A stretch of 13,286 bases of DNA from Candidatus Dojkabacteria bacterium (GCA_028696915.1 JAQVGB010000024.1:1-13286), one strand, 5' to 3'; shown: positions 1 to 7,735, numbered from the stretch's first letter. Translations and numbers: made by a program. The notes: a model not told the origin generated them from the sequence alone.

Positions 1-57
1 GTTAAGGCCGCGCTGATAGATTACTTATATAACAGTTTCCACAATGCACCTATTTAG
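1..57 (+). CDS. Possible C-terminal tail of an upstream gene (partial, cut by window edge)
   Basis: Frame 1 is open from the first base to a TAG at 55-57 and gives an 18-residue tail ending NSFHNAPI. If real, it overlaps the start of the methyltransferase gene at 44 by 14 nt, in keeping with the tight packing elsewhere. The other two plus frames hit stops at 3-5 and 14-16, so an upstream gene could instead end there. Nothing in 18 residues identifies a family, and random open sequence of this length is common. Confidence 0.3.
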   Translation, partial: VKAALIDYLYNSFHNAPI

Positions 58-952
58 AAAGAAGAAACAAGAACAGAAACAGCCGTCTCCCGTAGCACCT
101 GCACTACCAAGACAGGTTCCCGCCGGGCATTTCTACTCGCCGGTTCCGAATTTGGCTGAGGTCAGACAAGATCGTCAGCGGATCTTTAACTATCAGGTTC
201 CAGAGACGCCTGGGGTGGATCTCAACGATGAGGGGCAGAAGCGTATGCTGGAAGATCTTGCAAAGGTATATCCTGGGATTCCGTTCAAACCCGAGAAACA
301 GCCGAGGCTGAGATACTATTTTGAAAACGAGTATTACGCCTATTTCGACGGGGTTATGCTTTACTGTATGATGAAACATCTGGCACCTTCCCGGTATATC
401 GAGATCGGGTCGGGTTTTTCATCGTGTGTCGCACTTGATACGGACGAGCTGTTTCTGGAACGATCGACCGAGTTCACGTTTATAGAGCCATTTCCTGAGC
501 GTCTGAAATCACTAATATCCGAGGACGACCGACGCATAACGATACATGAGAAGAGGCTACAGGATATTGATCTTTCAGTCTTTGAAACGTTGAAGACAGG
601 AGACATTCTCTTTGTCGACTCGACGCATGTATCGAAGACGGGAAGTGATGTGAACATGATTATATTCGATATTCTTCCATTGCTCGCTTCGGGTGTGTAC
701 GTTCATATTCATGATATTTTCTTTCCGTTCGAATATCCTGAATCGTGGATTCTCGAGGGATGTGCGTGGAACGAGGATTATATTGTAAGAGCATTCCTTC
801 AGTATAACTCCCGATTCGATATCGTCCTGTTCAATTCCTACGCCAGCTATTTCCACCGTGACTTTATCGTGAAGAATCTGCCACTTGCGCTGGACGCCGG
901 AGATTCGGGGAAATCGTTTGTCGGGGGTGGTCTATGGTTACGAAAAAGATGA
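44..952 (+). CDS. Class I SAM-dependent methyltransferase-like protein of a glycan cluster
   Basis: A 302-residue protein with a Rossmann-type methyltransferase core. The SAM-binding glycine loop is RYIEIGSGFSS (about residues 118-127). The next acidic strand end is TFIEPFPERL (E148). A later strand carries DILFVDSTHV (D192), followed by HIHDIFFPFEYPESW (about 221-235), a motif typical of Methyltransf_24-like proteins found in polysaccharide and O-antigen clusters. The first 30 residues are basic and proline-rich and look unstructured; no signal peptide or membrane segment is visible. ATG at 44 is the only reasonable start because in-frame stops lie at 14-19. No Shine-Dalgarno sequence is seen. 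The gene ends 1 nt from the convergent flippase-like gene. The likely role is methylation of a sugar or glycan intermediate in the cytoplasm; the acceptor cannot be told from sequence. Confidence 0.8.
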   Translation: MHLFRKKKQEQKQPSPVAPALPRQVPAGHFYSPVPNLAEVRQDRQRIFNYQVPETPGVDLNDEGQKRMLEDLAKVYPGIPFKPEKQPRLRYYFENEYYAYFDGVMLYCMMKHLAPSRYIEIGSGFSSCVALDTDELFLERSTEFTFIEPFPERLKSLISEDDRRITIHEKRLQDIDLSVFETLKTGDILFVDSTHVSKTGSDVNMIIFDILPLLASGVYVHIHDIFFPFEYPESWILEGCAWNEDYIVRAFLQYNSRFDIVLFNSYASYFHRDFIVKNLPLALDAGDSGKSFVGGGLWLRKR

Positions 953-953
953 G

Positions 954-1949
954 CTAGCGAGCGGTTGTATTGCGGGAGAGCAAGGAGAGGCCAGTTTTCA
1001 TTTTCCTGAATAGTGTCTTTCGTGAAACCACGGTGGTAACGATTAAGTCCATGACTGTCGCTGATAGTCGGGCGATTACCGAGATAGCAACTGCCAACTC
1101 GAATGGCATGTATGTGCTCAGCACGAGAACGATCACTCCCTCTCTCACACCGATTCCGCTTGGAGCGAATAATGCGAAGAGTCCGATAATTGTAGCTACG
1201 ATGTATGCAGCCGCTGTTTCGTAGATATGGACTTGAGGAATCGGTGTTACAGATAGTGTGATGAAAAGAAAACTAACGGCACTCGCAAGACGTGGAAACA
1301 TATACAGGATAGTCATCGAGATCGTCTCCATCAGGGATAGTGCCCGTATTCGTGGGATATTTTTGTGAAGGATCCGTTGGAGTCCGATATTAATGATCTT
1401 AATAAAGAGAGAGCTTTGTGACACAGCAAGAACTGCAATAACCAAGAGAGCCGTAGAAGATGCGAGTAGCAGCCGGACCTGACTTTCATTAAGAATAGTT
1501 GGAAGGAATGACTTTAGAAGGGGAATGGACAGGATGAATGAGGAGACTACCATGAAGAAGTAGTCGTAAACGATAGAAAGAGCTGTGTGTGATCTTGAAA
1601 TTCCTCTTCGAGAGGCCATGCTGATCTTGCTGAGAATAAGCCCTACCTTACCAGGGATGTATCGGTATATCCATGATTTAATGTGAATACCCGCCAGTGA
1701 TCGGATTGAGATTGTTGTGTCGGTAATCCTTCGAAGCAGTACTGCCCATGTTATACCTGAAACCGCAATGGATGTTCCGTATAACAAGCTCCCGAGTGCC
1801 AGGTTCCATATGTTGATAGCTAGTGAGATATCTTTGAAGCGGTCAACGTTTGTTATAAGTGCCTTTCCCCAAAAGAAGACGGTGACAGCCAAGAGGACTA
1901 TTTTGAAATAGGGCACAATTTTTTTTGCTGGAATGGACCTTATGAACAT
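954..1949 (-). CDS. Flippase-like integral membrane protein (LPG-synthase TM / UPF0104 / AglD2-like)
   Basis: A 331-residue, strongly hydrophobic protein with about seven to eight membrane segments, the first at about residues 11-31. Two family signatures are visible: KSWIYRYIPGKVG (about 91-103) and PSGIGVREG (263-271), which match the Y-x-P-G-K and P-G-G-x-G-x-R-E-G motifs of the lysylphosphatidylglycerol-synthase transmembrane superfamily. Members without the soluble synthase domain, like this one, commonly sit beside polyprenyl-phosphate glycosyltransferases and are thought to act in lipid or lipid-linked sugar translocation. The ATG overlaps the TAA of the upstream GT2 gene by one base (TAATG, read on the minus strand), so translation is probably coupled. 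The flippase role is inference from family and context; it could equally be a transferase-type membrane enzyme. Confidence 0.8.
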   Translation of the reverse strand: MFIRSIPAKKIVPYFKIVLLAVTVFFWGKALITNVDRFKDISLAINIWNLALGSLLYGTSIAVSGITWAVLLRRITDTTISIRSLAGIHIKSWIYRYIPGKVGLILSKISMASRRGISRSHTALSIVYDYFFMVVSSFILSIPLLKSFLPTILNESQVRLLLASSTALLVIAVLAVSQSSLFIKIINIGLQRILHKNIPRIRALSLMETISMTILYMFPRLASAVSFLFITLSVTPIPQVHIYETAAAYIVATIIGLFALFAPSGIGVREGVIVLVLSTYMPFELAVAISVIARLSATVMDLIVTTVVSRKTLFRKMKTGLSLLSRNTTAR

Positions 1950-2896
1950 TAGTCTTTTCTTTCGAGTTTCATCCGCTCAAGAATGTCCTCGATCAAACGT
2001 CTGTTGACGGCAAGAAGATCTGCAACAATACCTATGACAGCCATCTGAAAAGATACAAGTATTGTGACTCCGCCTGCGACAAGAGACTGCAGGTGTCCTG
2101 CCTTCTCACCAATAATCATGTAAAAGTAAACATATCTTCCTATCAGGAGAATTCCGACAATAAACAAGAGAGAACCCAGAATTGCAAAAAACTTCAGTGG
2201 TTGATAGATGGTATACATTCGGATGATAGTAGAGCCGGACTTCTTAATCTTGGTCCACATATTCTTTATCAGTCGGGACTGCCGTGTCTTTGGATTGACC
2301 TTGATTTTGACCCATGCCACATCGATACCTTTCTGGTTCGCCTGCATGAGGGTGTCCACGGTATATGTATAATCTGTAACGATATTAATCTTGCTCAGTG
2401 CCTCTCGTGAGTATGCACGAAATCCGCTAACTGCATCGGAAACTTGGCCGCCAGAGACTAGCTGGGTAACTGCACTTCCAAACTTCTGGAGAAATTTCTT
2501 GATAGTGCTGAATTCCTCGATAGTTCCTGTCTGACGGTCTCCGATGACGATCTCCGCTTTCCCTTCGAGGATCGGCCTGACGAGGTCGGGGATCCGCTCA
2601 GAAGGATACTGATTGTCGCCGTCAGTGTTAACAAGTATATCCGCGTCTTTTTTTATGGCATGATCTACACCTAGCTTGAATGCCCGACCAAGCCATCTAC
2701 GGTTACTTCCACGGTATGTAACGATGTAATGAACTCCAAGTCTTTTTGCTACCTCAACGGTCTTGTCGGTAGATCCGTCATCTATGATCTGGTACTCAAT
2801 AGTATCAACACCCGGAATTTTCTTGGGCATATTTTTAAAAACAAGGGGGAGCGTGCTTTCTTCATTGAGGCAGGGTATCTGGATGATTAGTTTCAC
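1949..2896 (-). CDS. Membrane-anchored GT2 glycosyltransferase (polyprenyl-phosphate sugar synthase, GtrB/DPM1-like)
   Basis: From the GTG at 2896 this is 315 residues. A GT-A domain opens with KLIIQIPCLNEE, then IIDDGSTD (37-44) and the metal-binding TDGD (91-94, NTDGDNQYP). DAVSGFRAYSREAL (about 154-167) is typical of dolichol-phosphate mannosyltransferase and GtrB-type enzymes. Two membrane helices follow (about 236-260 and 270-294). The likely reaction moves a sugar from an NDP-sugar to polyprenyl phosphate on the cytoplasmic face. An in-frame GTG at 2948-2950 would add 18 residues with no family match. I prefer 2896 because the protein then begins at the usual first strand, and because the 2950 GTG overlaps the extended -10 promoter element (2941-2949). 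The gene is coupled to the downstream flippase-like gene by a 1-nt overlap, suggesting the pair makes and translocates a lipid-linked sugar. Confidence 0.88.
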   Translation of the reverse strand: MKLIIQIPCLNEESTLPLVFKNMPKKIPGVDTIEYQIIDDGSTDKTVEVAKRLGVHYIVTYRGSNRRWLGRAFKLGVDHAIKKDADILVNTDGDNQYPSERIPDLVRPILEGKAEIVIGDRQTGTIEEFSTIKKFLQKFGSAVTQLVSGGQVSDAVSGFRAYSREALSKINIVTDYTYTVDTLMQANQKGIDVAWVKIKVNPKTRQSRLIKNMWTKIKKSGSTIIRMYTIYQPLKFFAILGSLLFIVGILLIGRYVYFYMIIGEKAGHLQSLVAGGVTILVSFQMAVIGIVADLLAVNRRLIEDILERMKLERKD

Positions 2897-2940
2897 TAAT
2901 AAGGTGGTAGCACTGACCTTAGGACAATTCTGTCGAAAGG

Positions 2941-2949
2941 AGTATACCA
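2941..2949 (-). promoter_or_regulatory. Extended -10 promoter for the GT2/flippase-like pair
   Basis: Read on the minus strand the sequence is TGGTATACT, an extended -10 (TG-n-TATACT). No convincing -35 lies 17 nt upstream (CTTATC). Transcription would begin near 2934, giving a leader of about 38 nt to the GTG at 2896. This placement also argues against translation from the GTG at 2950. Sequence inspection only. Confidence 0.5.
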
Positions 2950-3092
2950 CAAGCGGGACGAGAGATAAGAAGGCGGAATGCTATTTGATGGTTTGCGCTA
3001 TGGAGATTGTAGTGAAGACCATGCCAAGTCCGTCGGCTTTATGCTACGATAGATATGAAACGAGCCGAGAATTAGTGTAAAATAGCACGGTC

Positions 3093-3101
3093 TGGTATAT
3101 T
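3093..3101 (+). promoter_or_regulatory. Extended -10 promoter for the ABC export/glycosyltransferase operon
   Basis: The sequence TGGTATATT is an extended -10 with no good -35. It predicts a start near 3108 and a leader of about 23 nt to the ATG at 3131. It is nearly the same 9-mer as the divergent element at 2941-2949. Competing -10-like sequences lie at 3045-3050 (TACGAT preceded by TG) and 3078-3083 (TAAAAT), so the exact start is uncertain. The rest of the 2897-3130 gap shows no clear operator or hairpin. Confidence 0.45.
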
Positions 3102-3130
3102 TTACTGAATATTATTACAAGTATCTGCAC

Positions 3131-3901
3131 ATGGGTTGGACGTGGGACCTCTACTCAGAGTTGGTCCGAACAAATTTCAAGCTGAAGTACCGGGGGTCGA
3201 TCCTTGGATTCCTGTGGGTGCTGATGCGGCCGTTCGTTACCTTCCTGACACTTTTCGTCATCTTTTCAAGTATTTCGAGTGCACAAGGGTTCTCGGGGAA
3301 ATCAGAGTACGCGATGTACCTGCTCATCGGTCTTGTCGTATTCACGTTCATTAACGAAGGGATCATCGAGGGCATGAATTCACTGATGCAGAGATCGGGG
3401 ATAATACTCAAGATCGGATTCAATCGGTTCATCGCGCTCGCAAGCTCTATTACTATGGCGTTGATCAACTTCGTTATTAATTTACTTATCGTGTCGGTAG
3501 TCGCAGTCACCGCAGACGTGAGCCTCTCCGCACTGTCGGGTGTATATCTAGTATTTGTTATTTTAACGGCGCTTCTGATGGTGTTAGGGATCTCGTTTTT
3601 TTCAAGCATCATGTTGATTCGGCTTCGTGATTTGAGCCATATTGTGGAGCTGCTCATGCAATTGGTTTTTTATGCCAGTGCGATCTTTTTTCCGATCACC
3701 ATTGTTCCTGAACGTTGGCGCTTCATCGTCGAGTACAATCCTATCGCTGTGTTTGTCCAGGCCGCTCGGGAAGCAATCACATCAGGATCGGTTGTACGAT
3801 TTGACTATGTTATCGGGGCATTTATCTTTTCCCTTGTTCTTGTTGTCATGGGCAACTATTTCTTTCAGAGAAATGTGAAGAAAATTGCGGAATTCTTTTA
3901 G
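3131..3901 (+). CDS. wzm: ABC-2 type polysaccharide export permease (Wzm-like)
   Basis: A 256-residue integral membrane protein with about six helices. The N-terminal amphipathic segment and LKYRGSILGFLWVLMRP (18-34) are characteristic of Wzm/RfbA/TagG permeases, as is YNPIAVFVQAAREAI (202-216) before the last helix. The length is normal for the family. It should form the homodimeric channel that carries an undecaprenyl-PP-linked polysaccharide across the cytoplasmic membrane, driven by the ATPase encoded 12 nt downstream. No Shine-Dalgarno sequence precedes the ATG. It is the first gene of a plus-strand operon that continues into glycosyltransferases. A teichoic-acid type export role is the main alternative and cannot be separated from polysaccharide export by sequence alone. 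Confidence 0.9.
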   Translation: MGWTWDLYSELVRTNFKLKYRGSILGFLWVLMRPFVTFLTLFVIFSSISSAQGFSGKSEYAMYLLIGLVVFTFINEGIIEGMNSLMQRSGIILKIGFNRFIALASSITMALINFVINLLIVSVVAVTADVSLSALSGVYLVFVILTALLMVLGISFFSSIMLIRLRDLSHIVELLMQLVFYASAIFFPITIVPERWRFIVEYNPIAVFVQAAREAITSGSVVRFDYVIGAFIFSLVLVVMGNYFFQRNVKKIAEFF

Positions 3902-3913
3902 CGATCGAATGAT

Positions 3914-4663
3914 ATGAACAAGAAAGCAATCGAAGTAAAAGGGGTGTCGAAAACGTTCCGTCTGCCACTGACCCGGAAGGTGACGGTGCAAAGCTACTTC
4001 GTCAACCCTTTTGAGCGTCAGGAGTACCGGACGTTCCGCGCGCTTCAAAACGTTAATTTTTCCGTAGATGAGGGGGAGTTTTTTTCCGTCATCGGTCGAA
4101 ATGGTGCGGGGAAGTCGACACTGCTGAAAATTCTTGCCGGTGTGTATGAGCAGGATAGCGGAAAGGTCTGTATCAATGGTCGCATAGTTCCCTTTCTTGA
4201 GCTTGGTGTCGGATTTCAGCCTGAGCTAACCGCGCGGGAAAATGTGTACCTGAATGGAGTTCTTTTGGGATTAACTCGGAAAGAGGTAGCGAAACTGTTT
4301 GACGAAATTATCGAGTTTTCAGAATTGAAGGGGTTTGAGGAGGTTCCTATCAAGAATTTCTCTTCCGGTATGACGGTTCGGCTCGGTTTTTCAGTAGCGA
4401 TCAAAACGCACGCGGACATCATGCTCCTTGACGAGGTGCTTGCAGTCGGCGACGAACATTTCCAGACAAAGTGCTATTCGTACTTCAAATCAATCAAAGG
4501 TAAAAAGACGATCGTGTACGTATCTCACAATCTTGTTGCCGTGAAGCAATTCTCCGATCGGGTCCTGTATCTCGATGAGGATAACAAATATTATGTTGGG
4601 CCTCCGGATGAGATGATTCAGACGTATGCGAAAGATGTTAGTACGATGGACCAGACGAATTAA
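3914..4663 (+). CDS. wzt: ABC polysaccharide export ATP-binding protein (Wzt-like, short form)
   Basis: A 249-residue nucleotide-binding protein. Walker A is GRNGAGKST (61-69), the Q-loop is GFQPELTAREN (Q102), the signature is NFSSGMTVRLGFS (148-160), Walker B is IMLLDEVLAVGD (169-180, D173/E174), and the switch histidine is in VYVSHN (H205). The GFQPELTARENVYLNG stretch and the AVGD ending of Walker B are typical of Wzt/TagH/RfbB proteins. The protein stops soon after the ATPase domain, so it lacks the C-terminal carbohydrate-binding domain that in some Wzt proteins recognises a terminal modification on the glycan; export is therefore probably not coupled to a specific cap. It pairs with the permease 12 nt upstream. 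Confidence 0.92.
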   Translation: MNKKAIEVKGVSKTFRLPLTRKVTVQSYFVNPFERQEYRTFRALQNVNFSVDEGEFFSVIGRNGAGKSTLLKILAGVYEQDSGKVCINGRIVPFLELGVGFQPELTARENVYLNGVLLGLTRKEVAKLFDEIIEFSELKGFEEVPIKNFSSGMTVRLGFSVAIKTHADIMLLDEVLAVGDEHFQTKCYSYFKSIKGKKTIVYVSHNLVAVKQFSDRVLYLDEDNKYYVGPPDEMIQTYAKDVSTMDQTN

Positions 4664-4699
4664 GCGGAGATCGGCGGTCTGACTTATGACGCTTTAATA

Positions 4700-5512
4700 A
4701 TGTCCCTCAAGGCGCGGCTATACAAAGAATTTTCACGATCGCTTCATATTGCACGGATGAAAGTTCGCAATCCCTTATACCTTCACCTCTGGTTTTCGGA
4801 CCAAAAAAGGACCAAGATACGGGAATGGGACATTCGCTCGCTCGATGTAGGTCCGGGTCGGGAGTATGTATTAATAACACTCCACAACAGCTACTTGACA
4901 TCCATGGGAGGCATCGAAAAGGAGACGTTCGAGCTTGTTCGTTGGATGGTACGGCGGTTTCCCGATGTCGGGATTATCGTGTACTTCTATGACGTCAATG
5001 AAAAAAAATACGTCTTGCATCACGTTCTTCGGGGAAGAATGCAACATGCGTGGGAACTGTCGGATACTGCAGATGGGGAACGTGTTTTGCGGTCGATAGT
5101 TCAATCGTGTAAAGTGAAGCTTGCGCTTCTCGAACATCTTCAATGGCACAGTCTGCGATATATTCCTATACTTAAAGCGCATCGAACTGAAACTGTTTTG
5201 TTTTTGCATGACTTTTACTACTATTGTCCGTATAAGTACATGCCGCTTCCGTCTTCAAGCACGCGAAAGGAAGTCGAATGTAATTTATTCTCCAAGGATG
5301 CGATCTGCGATGACTGTGCGTATGGGAACCTTTTTCCGAACATTGCAATAAGTGACTGGAGACATGAAATGAAACGGATACTGAGTGATAAAGACATTAC
5401 CTTCATTTGTTCGTCCGAATATGTAGAGCTCAAATACAGGGAGCTTTACTCGCTATCAGATATGAACAACTACATTGTTTCCTATCCTAATTTCGTTTCA
5501 AGAATTTCTTGA
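4700..5512 (+). CDS. N-terminal domain of a split GT4-family glycosyltransferase
   Basis: A 270-residue protein that looks like the acceptor-side half of a GT-B fold enzyme. After a basic N-terminus it has LITLHNSYLTSMGGIEKE (about 58-75), the GGIEK signature of GT4 N-domains, and TVLFLHDFYYYCPYKYMP (about 165-182). Cysteines C176, C194, C203 and C206 (the last two in CDDC) resemble the cysteine cluster seen in some GT4 proteins. It ends at SYPNFVSRIS, which is where GT4 proteins usually cross to the second domain. The stop TGA overlaps the TTG that begins the next reading frame (TTGA at 5509-5512), and that frame encodes the missing C-terminal half. Either the enzyme is made as two subunits or a -1 frameshift separates one gene. 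Alone, this half lacks the NDP-sugar site. Confidence 0.75.
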   Translation: MSLKARLYKEFSRSLHIARMKVRNPLYLHLWFSDQKRTKIREWDIRSLDVGPGREYVLITLHNSYLTSMGGIEKETFELVRWMVRRFPDVGIIVYFYDVNEKKYVLHHVLRGRMQHAWELSDTADGERVLRSIVQSCKVKLALLEHLQWHSLRYIPILKAHRTETVLFLHDFYYYCPYKYMPLPSSSTRKEVECNLFSKDAICDDCAYGNLFPNIAISDWRHEMKRILSDKDITFICSSEYVELKYRELYSLSDMNNYIVSYPNFVSRIS

Positions 5513-6039
5513 ATATAGCATTTGTCGGCAATTACGAACGGTATAAGGGGAGTCATATTTTTGAGCAGGTCGTTACACAGCTTGGGCATCAACACTGCTG
5601 GTTTATCTTCGGCGTTGTTAAAGATCCGGTCCGTCAGCTTGACGGTATCAGGACGTATGGCGTTATTCATAAACAGTTCCCTTGGGGTGGGCTTCCCCGG
5701 ATGCTACGCCGGAATAAGGTTGATGTTGCACTTTTGCTCTCAATGCTTCCCGAATCGTTCTCGATGACATTTTTTGAAACAATTTCGGCAGAAATTCCAG
5801 TGATTGCCTCCGATAAGGGATTTCCGGCCTTTCTTTTGCCGCAGTACCCATATTTCGTCGATGTTGAGAAGGGGTCTGCACCAGTTATTAACGCCATTGA
5901 CCAGCTCTCGAATTCCCAAGAACGCTCACGTGTGCGTAAGATTGTTACCGAGATAAAGCAGGAACGTCTGCCTGAAATGCAGCAGAAGATACAGCTGAAG
6001 TACAATCGTATCGAGGAGCTTTTATCACGGAAAGATTAG
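5509..6039 (+). CDS. C-terminal (nucleotide-sugar binding) domain of the split GT4 glycosyltransferase
   Basis: A 176-residue protein beginning NIAFVGNYERYKGSH, the usual opening of the GT4 C-terminal Rossmann domain (normally FVGRL-x-x-x-KG). It carries PESFSMTFFETISAEIPVIA with the E-x7-E pair (E82 and E90) that contacts the nucleotide sugar in GT4 enzymes. It ends with a basic, probably helical tail. The only possible start near the overlap is TTG at 5509 (no ATG or GTG fits), and no Shine-Dalgarno sequence is visible, so translation would depend on coupling to the preceding frame. Combined with it the length is about 446 residues, a normal GT4 size with a short linker. It has no acceptor domain of its own, so it is not expected to work alone. 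Confidence 0.75.
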   Translation: MNIAFVGNYERYKGSHIFEQVVTQLGHQHCWFIFGVVKDPVRQLDGIRTYGVIHKQFPWGGLPRMLRRNKVDVALLLSMLPESFSMTFFETISAEIPVIASDKGFPAFLLPQYPYFVDVEKGSAPVINAIDQLSNSQERSRVRKIVTEIKQERLPEMQQKIQLKYNRIEELLSRKD

Positions 6040-6061
6040 GATAGTTTTTGAATGAATTCTC

Positions 6062-6907
6062 ATGAAAATGCATATTCAAATCATCTTATATGAATCAGTC
6101 AGAGAAATCTCGCGCCTTCTTGAGTCATTTGCCATGATTAGCGATTTCTCTGGTTATGATGTTACCTTTCATTTTGTCGTTCACGATTCACATCCGTCCG
6201 CCATATACCGGTCACAACTAAAAAAATGGTTAAAGAAAGATGAGTTCACTCTTGATGTTAATAGGAATATCGGTTTTGCCGCTGGCCATAACTGGCTGTT
6301 TCACCGATATGGACCTATGTACGATGGTTTCTTCATGATCATGAATCCGGACACTATGTTCTTTTCAGATTTTTGGGGAAAGCTGTCGTGGAGAATGACA
6401 GAGACCTCTTCAAACGTGGGGATCGCGGAAATGAGGCAATTCCCGAAGGAGTACCCGAAGGTGTACGACCTTGAAACACTCGATGTGAATTATGCATCTG
6501 GATCGGCAGCGGTTGTTCGAACCAATGCATTTAGACAGGTGAAAGGCTTTGACGAAGCATTCTTTATGTACTATGAAGACGTTGATTTATCGTGGCGCCT
6601 GAGGGGTCTCGGGTACCGGATCATGTACTTTCCCGACTGCAGGGTTGTTCACCGTGTTGGTGGATCATCGACCAAGGACGGTAGGATCGAAAGCAACACC
6701 TTTGCTGTAACGCATAACCTTGCTGGAGAGATGTATATTGCAGAAAAGTTCCAACTGCCGCATGAAGAACGTCGGGCATGGATCGCTGAAAAGTCCGGGG
6801 TCGGTCCTTCTGCTGTTCGTTTGTATGCAAAGATGAGAAAAAAGATAAACGTGCAAAACCCAACTTCTGACACATCACTTGAAAAGGCCTTAACTCTGAG
6901 ATGGTAG
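6062..6907 (+). CDS. GT2 family glycosyltransferase, rhamnosyltransferase (WbbL)-like
   Basis: A 281-residue soluble GT-A enzyme. NRNIGFAAGHNWLF (about 67-80) and MNPDT (94-98, the DXD-type metal site) are followed by YASGSAAVVRTNAF, then KGFDEAFFMYYEDVDLSWRL (161-180), where the E172-D173 pair includes the likely base. RIMYFPDCRVVHRVGGSS closes the domain. This order is typical of WbbL/RfbN-type rhamnosyltransferases. The usual first-strand DN-x-S-x-D is replaced by VVHDSHP, a mild deviation. ATG at 6062 is preferred; a second ATG two codons later is possible. The gene overlaps the next by 7 nt. The donor is assigned by family likeness only. Confidence 0.85.
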   Translation: MKMHIQIILYESVREISRLLESFAMISDFSGYDVTFHFVVHDSHPSAIYRSQLKKWLKKDEFTLDVNRNIGFAAGHNWLFHRYGPMYDGFFMIMNPDTMFFSDFWGKLSWRMTETSSNVGIAEMRQFPKEYPKVYDLETLDVNYASGSAAVVRTNAFRQVKGFDEAFFMYYEDVDLSWRLRGLGYRIMYFPDCRVVHRVGGSSTKDGRIESNTFAVTHNLAGEMYIAEKFQLPHEERRAWIAEKSGVGPSAVRLYAKMRKKINVQNPTSDTSLEKALTLRW

Positions 6908-7662
6908 AGCATGACTTGTGGACGGTCATACTGCTTGTCGATCGGTTCTGTCCGGATGAATTTTTTGAAAGTGTGTTTTCAGTAATCCTTCAGGAATATC
7001 GTCCGATTAAGGTATGTGTTGTATTGGGGACTATATCAGGAAGAGATGAGCAGATTGTCCGAGAGATCACGGAAAAACTTACCTATGAGGGAATTAATTT
7101 TACAATCACTACGAACAAAAGCCGGATTAGTCCTGCAAAAATAAGTGAAGTAATTACAGGAATTCCCGATGGGGTTGTGAGCATCCTTCGTTCAGGCAAC
7201 TACTATTACTTCGAGTTCGCGGATATGGTGCGGGAATTACAGATGTCTTCCCCGAAAAAGATCGCTGTTGGAGGGCATGCCCGGTCTGTTAAGGTCAGGC
7301 GGGGAAAACTGGTCCACACGGTATCGAAAAGTTTCTGTCAGGTTAGGGATGGTGAGATGTTGAGAGTGCTAAACGATTTCTCTGTTGTGCCCCCTGATGC
7401 CGTCATATTTCGTCGGGATATTTTAATGGCAGATCCGTTTAGCGAAAAGCTTCAAACCCTATTCATATGGTATTGGGTTATCCGACTCTTTGCCAGTGCT
7501 CCTGAAGCAACACTTTTTTCCCAGAGTATTGTTGTGGATGTTGTCTTTAAAAGAGGTATTCTAGAGTGGTTGAGGAGGAGACCTGAGCTACGAGCAGTAC
7601 TGGATTCAAAAGAATATCGTTTACTAAAGAATCATGATAGTACTTCTTTTGGGAAAAAGTGA
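6901..7662 (+). CDS. GT2-like protein lacking catalytic acidic motifs (degenerate glycosyltransferase)
   Basis: A 253-residue protein that aligns by eye along its length with the GT2 encoded at 8689-9648. WTVILLVDRF matches WTTIIRTRGS, ESVFSVILQEYRP matches ETIGSVINQTYPK, and VVSILRSGNYYYFEFADMV matches FASILDDDDIFYPEMGEVL. At the metal-binding site the four aspartates are replaced by RSGN (97-100). The later acidic WED of the other protein (189-191) corresponds here to IWY near 189-191, with W192 kept in both. The two acidic clusters expected of an active GT-A enzyme are therefore absent. It begins at an ATG overlapping the previous gene by 7 nt, the last gene of the plus-strand operon. It may be a non-catalytic partner, a different enzyme type, or a decaying copy; the frame is intact, which argues against a simple pseudogene. 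Confidence 0.6.
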   Translation: MVEHDLWTVILLVDRFCPDEFFESVFSVILQEYRPIKVCVVLGTISGRDEQIVREITEKLTYEGINFTITTNKSRISPAKISEVITGIPDGVVSILRSGNYYYFEFADMVRELQMSSPKKIAVGGHARSVKVRRGKLVHTVSKSFCQVRDGEMLRVLNDFSVVPPDAVIFRRDILMADPFSEKLQTLFIWYWVIRLFASAPEATLFSQSIVVDVVFKRGILEWLRRRPELRAVLDSKEYRLLKNHDSTSFGKK

Positions 7663-7735
7663 GCTCTGTGTCTCTCTGACTTAAAGAATGTAGATAATAG
7701 ATGTGTGGGGCGTTGCTTCGTCTTCAAAAGGATAT

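Noticed and set aside
2978..3052. A 24-codon frame in the 2897-3130 gap beginning at ATG 2978, with AGGCGG just before it
   Set aside because: The SD-like sequence is only 1-2 nt from the ATG, the product shows no motif, and random frames of this size are expected. Kept out of the feature list.
5500..5516. Programmed -1 ribosomal frameshift between the two GT4 halves
   Set aside because: Reading the zero-frame codons across 5503-5512 gives no X XXY YYZ heptamer and I see no obvious downstream stem-loop, so re-initiation or an indel is more likely.
7663..7735. Bidirectional terminator between the converging operons
   Set aside because: No stem of more than about 4-5 bp with a flanking T- or A-run could be found by eye.
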